Source: Tolumonas sp008015085 (lineage in GTDB: Bacteria; Pseudomonadota; Gammaproteobacteria; Enterobacterales; Aeromonadaceae). Taken from it: a stretch of 64,000 nucleotides of DNA. How positions within the stretch are numbered: position 1 is the first letter of the stretch; the number at the start of each line of letters is the position of its first letter. The notes under the pieces were generated by a model that was given only the letters and a program-made list of their open reading frames with translations, had not been told where the DNA came from and did no database searches. The translations under genes were made by a program, and so were the position numbers. Of this stretch, positions 43,460 through 52,507 are shown piece after piece. The stretch is from the NCBI GenBank assembly GCA_029265125.1, contig JAJUJX010000012.1:20523-84522 (forward strand), written 5' to 3'.

Positions 43460-44410
43460 ATGGAATTACTTGGTACTTGGTGGATGTGGGCAGGGTTCGC
43501 TGTCATTGTCCTTTTGTTGTTACTCGTCGACCTTTTGTTTGTCGGTGGCGGTAAACAACACAAAGTATCCCTTAAAGAAGCGGCTTTATGGTCTGTTGTC
43601 TGGGTTTCCGTCGCATTACTCTTTAATTTTGCCATCTGGTGGTATCTGGATGTCTATTCCGGCCGGGAAATTGCGAATGAAAAAGCACTTGAATTTCTTA
43701 CTGGTTACCTAATCGAGAAAGCCCTTGCGGTTGATAACGTATTTATCTGGTTAATGCTATTTGGCTATTTCGCTATTCCTGTCGAGCTACAGCGCCGCGT
43801 ATTACTGTTTGGTGTACTTGGTGCGATTATCATGCGTACCGGGATGGTGTTCGCCGGTAGCTGGCTGATCACCCAGTTCCACTGGGTTCTCTATATCTTC
43901 GGTGCTTTTTTGTTGATTACCGGTGCGAAAATGCTTTGGATGGCAGATAAAGATCCTGATTTGAATAAGAACCCTCTGCTTCGCTGGATCAGGAATCACT
44001 TTCCGATCACCGATAAATTACATGGTGAACAGTTCTTTGTTTATCAGAATGGCATACGCTATTTAACGCCGCTACTGGTTGTATTGATCTTAGTGGAAAT
44101 CAGCGATCTCATTTTTGCAGTCGATAGTATCCCGGCAATATTCGCGGTCACAACAGATCCTTTCATTGTGTTGACCTCAAATATATTTGCAATTATGGGG
44201 CTTCGGGCAATGTACTTCCTGCTTGCCGATTTTGCAGATCGTTTTGTTCTCCTGAAATATGGTTTAGCGGTAATTTTGATTTTCATTGGTATAAAAATGC
44301 TATTAATCGATGTGATCAAAATCCCGATTGGTTATTCTCTTGGAACCGTTGCTGTCATACTGATTATTAGTGTTATTTTGAGCATACTCTACCGCCAGCG
44401 CAAAGCCTGA
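43460..44410 (+). CDS. alx: Alx/TerC family membrane protein (Mn2+ homeostasis)
   Basis: 316 residues, about nine transmembrane helices. TerC motifs EKALAVDNVFIWLMLF and LVEISDLIFAVDSIPAIFAVT hold the conserved acidic residues proposed for metal transport. Very close to E. coli Alx, which is induced by high pH and manganese. The ATG at 43460 has a GGAGG site; the upstream in-frame start (43373) is inside the riboswitch. Confidence 0.93.
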   Translation: MELLGTWWMWAGFAVIVLLLLLVDLLFVGGGKQHKVSLKEAALWSVVWVSVALLFNFAIWWYLDVYSGREIANEKALEFLTGYLIEKALAVDNVFIWLMLFGYFAIPVELQRRVLLFGVLGAIIMRTGMVFAGSWLITQFHWVLYIFGAFLLITGAKMLWMADKDPDLNKNPLLRWIRNHFPITDKLHGEQFFVYQNGIRYLTPLLVVLILVEISDLIFAVDSIPAIFAVTTDPFIVLTSNIFAIMGLRAMYFLLADFADRFVLLKYGLAVILIFIGIKMLLIDVIKIPIGYSLGTVAVILIISVILSILYRQRKA

Positions 44411-44422
44411 CGGATATTTTGT

Positions 44423-44451
44423 CAGCCTGACCATTCGTGTCAGGCTGTTTT
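44423..44451 (+). terminator. Intrinsic terminator after alx
   Basis: CAGCCTGAC (44423-44431) pairs perfectly with GTCAGGCTG (44439-44447), 7-base loop, followed by TTTT. Confidence 0.9.
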
Positions 44452-44517
44452 AAAAAGCCTGATCTCGAACCGCGAAACAGACGTAATATAAGATATGAAC
44501 TACAACCGGAGCTCATT

Positions 44518-44967
44518 ATGACTGCTCAAACTCTTCAGCTCGTATGCCCTCACTGTAGCGCATTGAACCGTGTTCCGGCTCAGAAACTGGGTGATCATCC
44601 ATCATGCGGTAAATGCCACGAACCTTTAATCTCCGGGCACCCAGTGAATGTTACCGACCAAAATTTTTCCCGTTTTCTTGAGAAAAACGACCTGCCTCTC
44701 ATTGTCGATTTCTGGGCAAATTGGTGCGGGCCGTGCAAAAATTTTGCTCCCGTGTTTTCTCAGGTTGCCAGCGAAATGTCCACACAGGTCACTTTCGCGA
44801 AACTGGACACCGAATCACAGCAATACACCGCGTCGCGTTATCAAATTCGTTCGATTCCAACCTTAATGTTGTTCCATCATGGTCGTGAAATCGCACGCCT
44901 TTCCGGCGCTTTACCAAAGCCACAATTTACGCAATGGCTTAAACAACAACTGGCATCTATTCAATAA
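44518..44967 (+). CDS. trxC: Thioredoxin 2 (TrxC)
   Basis: 149 residues. N-terminal zinc finger Cys10-Cys13 and Cys30-Cys33, then a thioredoxin domain with active site WCGPC (Cys70, Cys73), DFWANWCGPCK, and IPTLMLF. Cytoplasmic disulfide reductase with oxidative-stress expression in E. coli. The ATG at 44518 has a GGAG site and gives the family N-terminus; the longer frame from 44437 overlaps the alx terminator. Confidence 0.95.
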   Translation: MTAQTLQLVCPHCSALNRVPAQKLGDHPSCGKCHEPLISGHPVNVTDQNFSRFLEKNDLPLIVDFWANWCGPCKNFAPVFSQVASEMSTQVTFAKLDTESQQYTASRYQIRSIPTLMLFHHGREIARLSGALPKPQFTQWLKQQLASIQ

Positions 44968-45047
44968 CCGTGTGTCGTTGGCCTCGCTTTACATCATATA
45001 AATATGCTGGTCTATCAGTGACTTGGCAACAGAACCAAGAGGTCTGA

Positions 45048-45557
45048 ATGAAACAATTATGGCTTGTGTTTTTTGCTTTGCTGTCAGGCTGTACGTCAGT
45101 GCCTGACAAAGTCGTGCCAGTACAATCATTTGATAGCCAACGCTATCTAGGCCGTTGGTATGAAATTGCTCGTCTGGATCACTCATTTGAACGAGGCTTG
45201 GATCACGTCAGCGCAGAATACAGCCGCAATGACGATGGCTCGATTAGAGTCGTGAACCGTGGTTACGCTCCAGAAAAACAGGTATGGAAAGAAGCCATTG
45301 GAAAAGCAAAATTTGTTCGCCAGGCGGATGAAGGCTACCTTAAAGTCAGCTTTTTCGGACCATTTTATGGGTCATATATCATATTCGATTTAGACAAAAC
45401 CCATTATCAGTATTCACTGATCGCCGGCCCGGATCATGGTTATCTTTGGATCTTGTCCCGCTCACCAACGTTACCAGATGATGTAAAACAGCAATTAGTA
45501 CAAAAAGCTCAGTTAGCCGGATTCGATACCAGAAATCTGATATGGGTGAAGCATTAA
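45048..45557 (+). CDS. blc: Outer-membrane lipocalin Blc
   Basis: 169 residues. Lipoprotein signal with lipobox LLSGC (Cys15), then the lipocalin signature YLGRWYEIARLDHSFERG and the second conserved TDYxxxx-like strand (SLIAGPDHGYLWILSRSP). Blc proteins bind lysophospholipids or fatty acids and are expressed under envelope stress. AGAGGT ribosome site. Confidence 0.92.
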   Translation: MKQLWLVFFALLSGCTSVPDKVVPVQSFDSQRYLGRWYEIARLDHSFERGLDHVSAEYSRNDDGSIRVVNRGYAPEKQVWKEAIGKAKFVRQADEGYLKVSFFGPFYGSYIIFDLDKTHYQYSLIAGPDHGYLWILSRSPTLPDDVKQQLVQKAQLAGFDTRNLIWVKH

Positions 45558-45643
45558 ACTCATTTTAGTTATACTTTCAGAATGAATGAGCTCATGAGTA
45601 GCAATGTTCTGTATAAACTGATTGCTGCATTACGGGTGTATGT

Positions 45644-46051
45644 ATGAACAGTTTAATTAAAATCATTCTGATTTCTGTTGGTTCACTTTCTGTTCTGCTG
45701 GGAATTTTAGGCATCTTTCTGCCCTTGCTCCCAACCACGCCATTCCTGCTGCTGGCCGCACTCTGTTATTCACGCAGTTCTGAACGGTTTTATCAGTGGC
45801 TGGTTACAAACCGCTGGTTTGGAGAATACATCCGCAATTACCGGGAAGGCCGCGGAATCACGTCAAAGCATAAGATCACCATACTGTGCCTGCTATGGCT
45901 AACCATGGCCTATTCTGTCTTTTTTGTTGTCTCAGCGGGGTGGATTCAGCTTTTACTCTGTGCGATTGCTGTCGCAGTTACCATCCACATTTTAAGAATC
46001 AAAACCTGTAGCACCACCGAGGAAGTTTCTTCTGTAACGGAGGATTGTTAG
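45644..46051 (+). CDS. ybaN: YbaN-like inner membrane protein (DUF454)
   Basis: 135 residues with three to four hydrophobic helices. The family motif GILGIFLPLLPTTPFLLLAALCYSRSSERFYQWL is intact, as is WFGEYIRNYREGRGI. Function unknown. No operon partner; 86 bp after blc. Confidence 0.88.
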   Translation: MNSLIKIILISVGSLSVLLGILGIFLPLLPTTPFLLLAALCYSRSSERFYQWLVTNRWFGEYIRNYREGRGITSKHKITILCLLWLTMAYSVFFVVSAGWIQLLLCAIAVAVTIHILRIKTCSTTEEVSSVTEDC

Positions 46052-46196
46052 CTTATAGATAAATCTGCTGGTTCCATCGGCACTCAGTCCTTTTTGTTCA
46101 AAAGATTTTTTTGACATCGCAGTAAAAATTTTCATGTGAGCCTGAAGCCATCAACTCCAAAGTGACAGTGCCATCTCAGGAAAACAGTTATACCAA

Positions 46197-46585
46197 GAGC
46201 GACAGATATATGGCATTGATCTGTGCCAGTTTTCTGCCACGGAGGTTTCTGTTCATGAATTTATTTTAATGCCTGGCAAATCTCTTTCGTGCCAGAAATC
46301 TGGCATTAAATTATTTGGCGTAGTTTATGCCAGAAATCTGGCATCCTGTTTTTTTGGGGATTATTAAATGGTTCTATCTATGTTTTTGGAGTAACTTTCA
46401 GAAAGTTATTGTGTAGCAAAGTGCTATCCAGGTGCGCAAGTTCCCCAATTACATCAATCCACCAAATCCGCGCACTTTCTCTGTAAAAAGCCGCGCACTT
46501 TTCTTTCTTGCCTCACTGGGGCTTTGTTCTTGTTGGGCGAGATTGGGGTTTTTGTTTCTTTTTTTGTGCCATATATCTGTCACTC
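46197..46585. repeat. Region bounded by 19-nt inverted repeats (possible remnant of a small mobile element)
   Basis: The arm 46197-46215 (containing GACAGATATATGGCA) and the arm 46567-46585 are reverse complements at 18 of 19 positions. The 389-bp unit between them has no coding frame but carries two copies of a perfect palindrome and two CCGCGCACTTT-like repeats. No clear target duplication is seen. This is the main content of the 751-bp gap 46052-46802; the rest is AT-rich with no gene recognised. Confidence 0.55.
46290..46343. repeat. Two identical palindromes TGCCAGAAATCTGGCA, 38 bp apart
   Basis: The 16-bp sequence occurs at 46290-46305 and 46328-46343; each is TGCCAGA-AA-TCTGGCA, a perfect dyad. 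A degenerate relative (TGCCAGTTTTCTGCCA) begins near 46225. They look like tandem binding sites or the end repeats of a defunct element. Confidence 0.8.
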
Positions 46586-46802
46586 ACGTAGATGGAAAGG
46601 TAGTCACTTTCTGAAAAAAAATTAGAAGTAAAAATGGATACTGTTATGTCAGTAATTATTACCCAGATAAGGTTTTCCCAAAAAAATAGTCCTTGAGAAA
46701 CTTGATGGACAGTGTCGTTATGTATGAATATGAAAGAATCATCATTGATGTAAATGAAAGTACCGTAAAACATACGGTACTTTCACAACACAGATCAGCC
46801 AA

Positions 46803-47051
46803 TCAATGGCTAAAGAGTTTGACCACGCTGGTCAAATTTTCATCTCCAAATCCTTTGATAACAGCTTCATGAAAAACCTTTTGTGAAGCAGAAATTGTCG
46901 GAGCCAAATCACTTCCCCCCGCAGCATTGGAGGAATAATCAAAATCTTTTGCAACCAGTTCCGTCGTAAATTGCGGAGTAAAATCACCCATAAGCATCCC
47001 CATCGCTGAACGAGAACCCATTGCACCCAAACCTAAAAAAGCAACTTTCAT
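46803..47051 (-). pseudogene. 3-hydroxyisobutyrate dehydrogenase family gene with internal deletion
   Basis: 82 residues. It joins the Rossmann start MKVAFLGLGAMGSR directly to a typical C-terminal helix region (MGDFTPQFTTELVAKDFDY then APTISASQKVFHEAV and ENLTSVVKL). Intact family members have about 290 residues, so roughly 200 have been lost without shifting the frame. It cannot bind substrate normally. It is divergent from an intact LysR gene (47147), perhaps its former regulator. Confidence 0.75.
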
Positions 47052-47146
47052 CGAATTCACCATCAATTAAATAAAATCAGATGCCTTGAATCGTCAGACA
47101 AAGAAAGATATAAATCTAATAATGATTACTTAATTTAAGTATAAAT

Positions 47147-48046
47147 ATGCGTGATATTAGAACGTTAGATCTGAATCTATTGAAAACTCTCGATGCTTTA
47201 CTTGATGAGCGTAGTGTCACCAAAGCCGCGACACGATTAGCCATCACTCAACCCGCAGTCAGTAGCATGTTGACCCGATTACGCGACAGCTTTGAAGATC
47301 CACTGTTTGTACGCACGCAGCGCGGTATTATTCCAACACCGAGAGCACTGGCATTAGCTACACCAGTGAAGCGACTGCTCGAAGAAATCAATCAGTTACT
47401 ACAATCTGAAATGTTTAACCCAGTGACCGCAACCAATACGTTCACAATTGCAGCAACGGATTATGCATTGCAGGCGATCATCGTCCCATTCATGAGCTTA
47501 TTACGCCAGCGTGCTCCTCATGTGCGACTTTCAGTCAGAGCTATCGAAGATGGTCGGATCCAAACTCAATTAGAAACTGGCGAAATCGATATTGCATTGA
47601 TGACACCCGAAACGACTCCCGCGGATCTTCATACACGCAGATTATTTGATGAACGTTATGTCTGCACCTTTCGGCAGGATCACCCTGTCATCCAGCAACC
47701 CATGACACTCGAGCAATTTTGTGCTGCCGATCATGCTATCGTTTCATATCTCGGCGGTGCTTTCCGCGGCGTCACAGATGTTGCACTCGAAGCGATGGGC
47801 CTCACCCGACATGTATCACTTTCGATCTCCAGCTTCCTCGTGTTGACTCAGATCCTGCAAGCCAGTGATTTAATTGCTGTTGTACCAGAAAAGTTGGTTC
47901 GTCAGCAGTCAGATCTTTGTGTCACTGAACCACCATTGACCATTCCTGGATTTACCAAAGTTGCAGCTTGGCATGAACGAACACATCATGATCCTGCACA
48001 TCAGTGGTTACGGTCATTATTGGTTGAAGCTTGTTCCCACTTATGA
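47147..48046 (+). CDS. LysR family transcriptional regulator (NodD/SyrM-like)
   Basis: 299 residues. The N-terminus MRDIRTLDLNLLKTLDALLDE and SVTKAATRLAITQPAVSSMLTRLR belong to the NodD/LinR-like LysR branch. Effector domain from about residue 95. Divergent from the deleted dehydrogenase at 46803 and 157 bp upstream of a SRPBCC gene on the same strand. Either could be its target. No clear ribosome site. Confidence 0.87.
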   Translation: MRDIRTLDLNLLKTLDALLDERSVTKAATRLAITQPAVSSMLTRLRDSFEDPLFVRTQRGIIPTPRALALATPVKRLLEEINQLLQSEMFNPVTATNTFTIAATDYALQAIIVPFMSLLRQRAPHVRLSVRAIEDGRIQTQLETGEIDIALMTPETTPADLHTRRLFDERYVCTFRQDHPVIQQPMTLEQFCAADHAIVSYLGGAFRGVTDVALEAMGLTRHVSLSISSFLVLTQILQASDLIAVVPEKLVRQQSDLCVTEPPLTIPGFTKVAAWHERTHHDPAHQWLRSLLVEACSHL

Positions 48047-48203
48047 TCATCAGGTTTCACCTGTACGCGGAAACACATACTCGTCACTGCACTAGATATA
48101 AATTGATGTTATATGTTTTATAAAAAAGCTCAATTGGAGTTATATCAGATGATGGGACATCATTCAAACATCGAAAATTGATGTCACCATTAGGATAAAT
48201 ACT

Positions 48204-48710
48204 ATGAGCGAAATTATGTGGCCTGCAGGCTTTGTACCTGGTTTTACTGACAACTACTGCTCTAACGAAGTCATCGTTGAAGGGTTAACAACCGAAGAGA
48301 TCTGGCCATTCTTAAATACGCCTGATTTATGGCCTACCTATTACAGCAACTCAGCAAACACTCGCTTTTATGATAATAAAGGCCCTCAACTCGAGAATAA
48401 CGTGCGGTTCTACTTTGAGACTTTTGGCTTCCCGGTCGAAGCAAAATGCGTTGAGCACGTTGCACCAGTAAAAGGCCAAGCAGCTCGTGTTGCATGGCAT
48501 GGTTGGGCTGGCGAAGGCGAAACCCGCTTAGATGTTCACCACGCATGGTTGATTGAAGATTTATCGGGCAACCGTGTACGAATTCTGACGCAAGAAACGC
48601 AAAACGGAAACCCAGCAAAAGAGCTGGCCGTTGCCAAACCAAACCCAATGATTAACGGGCATCAAGATTGGTTAGACGGTCTGGTTGCTGCGGCCAGAAA
48701 AGCGAAGTAG
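48204..48710 (+). CDS. SRPBCC family protein (polyketide cyclase-like)
   Basis: 168 residues. The START/Bet v1-like fold is suggested by SNEVIVEGLTTEEIWPFLNTPDLWPTYY at the start, the strands NNVRFYFETFGFPVEAKCVEHVAP, and the C-terminal helix HQDWLDGLVAAARKAK. Such proteins bind hydrophobic ligands. Specific role unknown. Followed by a bidirectional terminator. Confidence 0.7.
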   Translation: MSEIMWPAGFVPGFTDNYCSNEVIVEGLTTEEIWPFLNTPDLWPTYYSNSANTRFYDNKGPQLENNVRFYFETFGFPVEAKCVEHVAPVKGQAARVAWHGWAGEGETRLDVHHAWLIEDLSGNRVRILTQETQNGNPAKELAVAKPNPMINGHQDWLDGLVAAARKAK

Positions 48711-48733
48711 TAATAACATCTTTATTCATTTTA

Positions 48734-48771
48734 AAAGAGGCTACCCGTTATGAATAATGGGCGGCCTCTTT
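48734..48771. terminator. Bidirectional terminator overlapping the 3' end of the following LysR gene
   Basis: AAAGAGGC (48734-48741) pairs with GCCTCTTT (48764-48771); the stem continues through ACCC/GGGC-like pairs. The 3' arm lies within the coding end of the minus-strand LysR gene, so the hairpin also encodes its last residues. Confidence 0.75.
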
Positions 48772-49671
48772 AGCTGAAGCCAATACACAGCTCTGATACG
48801 CTCGATCCACCTGTGTTTTAAGGTAATCCACTGTCACCGTCGCCCGACAAGAAAGTGGCCATTCCGCCCGATGAATCAGCCAGAGCTGATCAACTACAGA
48901 AACACCGCAATCCATGACGGCAATTTCGTCTTGCCGTGCAAATGCCTGCCGTGCATAACAGGGCAATACAGTGAAACCTAGTCCACGAGATACGGGTTCC
49001 AGTAACAGTCCAACCTGGTTCGAGTATCCGGTTACTGGTATCGACCGAATACCTGCATTACCGGGAAAGCGACGGCTGAATAACCGGGTCGCCATCGCCT
49101 GCCCGTCCGGGTGATCGATAAATCCCATTTGCATCAAGTCATCCCATGAACAAAGTTTATGTCCCGCAGGCGCTACCAGCTCTAGTGTTTCTGCCGCAAA
49201 TGGAGTAGCCATTATGCGAAGATCATCCGGTTTGAATGTCACGATCCCCAGCTCATATTGATTTTTGAGCACAGCATCCAGTACTTCAGTATCAGGTGCA
49301 AAACGATGATGAATAGATAAACCCGGATGTTGCTTCTGCCATTCCAGCAGCATAGGGTAAATTAGTAATCCAATACTGCCGGGCGTAATAATCCGGATCT
49401 CGCCATGTTCAGCATCCGTTTCTGTCAGTCTCAATGTCAACCGATTATTGGCTTGTTCCATCTCCAACGCATAATCCAGCAATGCCTGACCAGCCGGAGT
49501 GATATCAAGCTGACGCCCTTTTCTGACAAACAAAGCCCCGAAATCAGCCTCCAGATGCCGTAAATGCTGGCTCACAGCAGCCTGTGTCAATCCGAGTCGG
49601 TCTGCCGTTTTCGTGAAATGACGCAATTCCACCAGAACAGTGAATGTCTTTAGCCATTGGGGGTTAATCAT
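48748..49671 (-). CDS. LysR family transcriptional regulator
   Basis: 307 residues. Helix-turn-helix HFTKTADRLGLTQAAVSQHLRHLE, effector domain from residue 90 (GEIRIITPGSIGLLIYPMLLEW). Divergent from the MDR-reductase/OYE pair at 49807-51898, across 135 bp, its probable target. The start MINPQWLKTFTVLVEL is canonical. Confidence 0.88.
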   Translation of the reverse strand: MINPQWLKTFTVLVELRHFTKTADRLGLTQAAVSQHLRHLEADFGALFVRKGRQLDITPAGQALLDYALEMEQANNRLTLRLTETDAEHGEIRIITPGSIGLLIYPMLLEWQKQHPGLSIHHRFAPDTEVLDAVLKNQYELGIVTFKPDDLRIMATPFAAETLELVAPAGHKLCSWDDLMQMGFIDHPDGQAMATRLFSRRFPGNAGIRSIPVTGYSNQVGLLLEPVSRGLGFTVLPCYARQAFARQDEIAVMDCGVSVVDQLWLIHRAEWPLSCRATVTVDYLKTQVDRAYQSCVLASAKEAAHYS

Positions 49672-49806
49672 AATAATTTCTTATTAAATAGATAACGATT
49701 GGATAGTTTTAATTATTAAAAGTCTAACATAGGCTTAGCGCATTCAACATATGTATTCATTCATCCAGCGTTTCGCTTAAAAAGTATTATAAATAAAGGG
49801 GTATTC

Positions 49807-50781
49807 ATGGCTTCACTACCAAATCAATGTAAAGCCTGGGTGTGGCATGGCAACCAGTTCCCGTCTGATCTAAAACTGAAATCCGTTCCGATCCCAACAC
49901 TCAATCCGGATGATGTTCTGGTTCACAATCAGGCTATTGGGCTTAATCCGGTCGACTGGAAAGTGCTGAACATGAAAATCAACACGATACCCGGTGTTGA
50001 TGGTGCGGGTGTGGTCGTCGCGGTTGGTAAGAATGTCCCTGCCTCACTGATTGGTCTGTGCGTTGCGTACCACCAGGATCTGCGTCGTTCCGGCAGTTTT
50101 GCGGAATATACGCCCGTAAAAGCCAATGCCCTGATCCTCCTGCCAGAAACAATGGATTATGTGACTGCGGCTGGTATTCCCTGTCCGGCGTTAACGGCAT
50201 GGCAGGCACTGGAAAAAATACCCGTTAAACCCAATCGTACCTTGCTGATCAGTGGTGCAGGCGGGTCGGTTGGCCACTATCTGACACAGTTAGCGGCAGC
50301 ACGCGGCTTTATTGTCAGTGTTTTGGCAAACCCACGTCATCGAGAGCATTTGACCGCTCTAGGTGCACACCATTTTCTTGATAACCGGCAATGGTCCGAA
50401 CTGTTGCAACAAGAACCCAATTTTTATGCCGTCATCGACGCAGTGAGTCCGGAACGTGCTTATGAACTGGCAGCGCTGGTGCAGGCAAACGGGCATCTCG
50501 TCGCCATTCAGGGTCGAACCGAGCAATGGCCAACCCAACCTTTTTCTCAGGCTATCTCGTTACATGAAGTAGCGCTCGGTGCTCTACATCAATATGGCAA
50601 TGATTCTGACTGGCAAGAGCTAACTAATGCAGGCAAACACCTGCTTCGACATATCGCATCTGGTCAACTTCGGGCTGAACAAATTCATATTTCTGGATTT
50701 ACCGAACTTGCCCAAAAACTGGATGCACTAAAAAACCGGAATTTCACCGGGAAACTGATTATTACCACTCATTCCGACTAA
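49807..50781 (+). CDS. MDR-superfamily NADPH reductase (zinc-independent, quinone oxidoreductase-like)
   Basis: 324 residues. N-terminal GroES-like domain (DVLVHNQAIGLNPVDWKVL, VDGAGVVVAVG) and Rossmann domain LLISGAGGSVGHYLTQLAAARG. The catalytic and structural zinc cysteines of true alcohol dehydrogenases are missing, which fits the quinone oxidoreductase/zeta-crystallin branch. AGGGG-type site. 16 bp upstream of the OYE gene, so the two form an enone or quinone reducing pair. Confidence 0.86.
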   Translation: MASLPNQCKAWVWHGNQFPSDLKLKSVPIPTLNPDDVLVHNQAIGLNPVDWKVLNMKINTIPGVDGAGVVVAVGKNVPASLIGLCVAYHQDLRRSGSFAEYTPVKANALILLPETMDYVTAAGIPCPALTAWQALEKIPVKPNRTLLISGAGGSVGHYLTQLAAARGFIVSVLANPRHREHLTALGAHHFLDNRQWSELLQQEPNFYAVIDAVSPERAYELAALVQANGHLVAIQGRTEQWPTQPFSQAISLHEVALGALHQYGNDSDWQELTNAGKHLLRHIASGQLRAEQIHISGFTELAQKLDALKNRNFTGKLIITTHSD

Positions 50782-50797
50782 ATCTGGAGAAAGCTGA

Positions 50798-51898
50798 ATG
50801 TCAGGATTATTTTCCTCTTTCAAACTTAAAGACATCACATTAAAAAACCGCATTGCCATTCCGCCGATGTGCCAATACAAAGCTCTCGATGGTTTTATAA
50901 ATGACTGGCATGAGGTGCATTACACCAGTCTGGCCCGTGGTGGCGCAGGTCTGGTTATCGTAGAGGCCACTGCTGTGTCACCAGAAGGTCGTATCACGCC
51001 GCATTGCCTGGGTTTATGGAATGATGAACAGGCCACTGGTATGAAAAAAATCGCTAAAGCGATTAAAGACAATGGTTCCGTTCCCGGTATCCAGATTGGC
51101 CACGCAGGTCGTAAAGCCAATGCGAATATTCCATGGGAAGGCGATGATCATTTACAGGAAAACGATCCCCGTTACTGGGAAACATTTTCACCTTCTGCTA
51201 TCGCGTTTGGTGGTGACTTGCCTCGCGTACCTCGTGAAATGAGTATTACTGATATCGATCGTATCCGAGATGACTTTGTAAAAGCGGCAATTCGTGCCAG
51301 AGACGCTGGTTTTGAATGGCTGGAGTTACACTTTGCCCATGGCTATCTGGCGCAGAGTTTCTTCTCTGTGCATGCCAATAAGCGTACAGACCAATATGGC
51401 GGTGACAAAGAAGGCCGGGGGCGCTTCTTAATTGAAACATTAGACGCTGTACGCAAAGTCTGGCCAGAACATTTACCACTAACTGCTCGTTTCGGTGTTA
51501 TTGAATACGATGGGTGTGATGAAAAAACCTTGTCAGATGCAATTTGGCTGACAAAACAATTCAAGGCGCACGGATTAGATATGCTGAATGTCAGTGTTGG
51601 TTTTTCCACACCAAACGCATCTATACCGTGGGGAGCAGCGTTCCTGGCTCCGGTTGCAGAACGCGTTCGAAATGAAGCCGATATGCCTGTTGCATCCTCA
51701 TGGGGATTCCAGGACCCAGTGATTGCCGATAAATGTATTCAGGATGGGCAGATTGATTTAGCCATGATTGGACGTGTGCATCTGGCGAATCCAAACTGGT
51801 CTTATCAGGCTGCACAGGCGCTGAAAATTGAAAACCCAGCTTGGGTTCTGCCTGCGCCTTATGCTCATTGGCTTTCACGCTATAAGCTCAGCCAATAA
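50798..51898 (+). CDS. namA: NADPH dehydrogenase, YqjM-like old yellow enzyme
   Basis: 366 residues. The start SGLFSSFKLKDITLKNRIAIPPMCQYKA with Cys in PPMCQY is the hallmark of the thermophilic-like/YqjM class, where that Cys tunes the flavin. Also present are QIGHAGRKA, LHFAHGYLAQSFFS, RTDQYGG and IGRVHLANPN. Third OYE gene in the window and of a different class from the other two. Terminator follows. Confidence 0.9.
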   Translation: MSGLFSSFKLKDITLKNRIAIPPMCQYKALDGFINDWHEVHYTSLARGGAGLVIVEATAVSPEGRITPHCLGLWNDEQATGMKKIAKAIKDNGSVPGIQIGHAGRKANANIPWEGDDHLQENDPRYWETFSPSAIAFGGDLPRVPREMSITDIDRIRDDFVKAAIRARDAGFEWLELHFAHGYLAQSFFSVHANKRTDQYGGDKEGRGRFLIETLDAVRKVWPEHLPLTARFGVIEYDGCDEKTLSDAIWLTKQFKAHGLDMLNVSVGFSTPNASIPWGAAFLAPVAERVRNEADMPVASSWGFQDPVIADKCIQDGQIDLAMIGRVHLANPNWSYQAAQALKIENPAWVLPAPYAHWLSRYKLSQ

Positions 51899-51920
51899 CA
51901 CATGGCTGACATCTGATCGC

Positions 51921-51950
51921 ATCAGCAGGGTATCCCCTGCTGATTTATTT
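51921..51950 (+). terminator. Intrinsic terminator after the YqjM-like gene
   Basis: ATCAGCAGGG (51921-51930) pairs with CCCTGCTGAT (51934-51943), followed by a T-rich tail. Confidence 0.88.
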
Positions 51951-52115
51951 CAGTAATTTATCGGTTTTACGCTTTTTATCCCGCTTCACATCAACGGTCA
52001 TAAATACCGGTTTGCGGGCACCCGCTTTCGATAATGACGCCGAAAGGGCTTCGTTCAGGAAAGATAAATCATCCCATAAACCGGGTTGATTCAGATGGTT
52101 GGAGCTAATTCACAT
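51945..52115 (-). pseudogene. C-terminal remnant of an unidentified protein gene
   Basis: A minus-strand frame of 54 codons reads ISSNHLNQPGLWDDLSFLNE, continues ALSASLSKAGARKPVFM, and ends in a basic tail (DVKRDKKRKTDKLLK, stop at 51945-51947). It has no start codon or ribosome site, and a TGA stands just before it, yet the composition looks protein coding. Probably what remains after the insertion or deletion that brought in the redox/arsenic genes. The parent gene is not recognised. Confidence 0.4.
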
Positions 52116-52126
52116 TAATTCCGCCT

Positions 52127-52495
52127 TTATCCACCACAGCATCCTGTATCTGGAGCGTTTTCCAAAACCCCAGGATCTCCTTTGACAGGGAACCCACGTA
52201 CAACCCATCGCTCGATCCCAAATTTCATGTTTGTGACATTCGTATAGCCATGAAACATTAAAAAATAAGTCGCTTTCAGGCTTCGCACCCCTTTCCGACA
52301 TGCCAAAATCAACGGTACATCTTTAGGTAACTCCGCAAATCGTGATTCCAATTCACTCATCGGCATAATGATCAGCGACGGCACATCGAATGCTAAAGCG
52401 TCGATTTCATCCCGTTCCCTGACATCCACCAGAATGGCTCCATCCTTCAATAATTTTTGTGTCGTAGTGGGGCAAACTTCTTTTGCATCTTCCAT
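52127..52495 (-). CDS. Rhodanese-like domain protein
   Basis: 122 residues. One rhodanese domain: KDGAILVDVRERDE, then the active-site loop ACRKGVRS (Cys66). Unusual C-terminal tail ending in PDTGCCGG, a Cys-Cys-Gly-Gly that could bind metal or form a redox pair. Last gene of permease-redox protein-rhodanese (53854 to 52127), spaced 12 bp from its neighbour. Confidence 0.88.
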   Translation of the reverse strand: MEDAKEVCPTTTQKLLKDGAILVDVRERDEIDALAFDVPSLIIMPMSELESRFAELPKDVPLILACRKGVRSLKATYFLMFHGYTNVTNMKFGIERWVVRGFPVKGDPGVLENAPDTGCCGG

Positions 52496-52507
52496 ATACT
52501 TATTTCC

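Noticed and set aside
43204..43635. 143-codon minus-strand frame antisense to the alx leader
   Set aside because: It covers the riboswitch and the alx start, has no recognisable domain and no good ribosome site.
46225..46343. Short CRISPR-like array from the repeated TGCCAGAAATCTGGCA
   Set aside because: Only two exact copies, units of 16 bp that are fully palindromic, and no cas genes.
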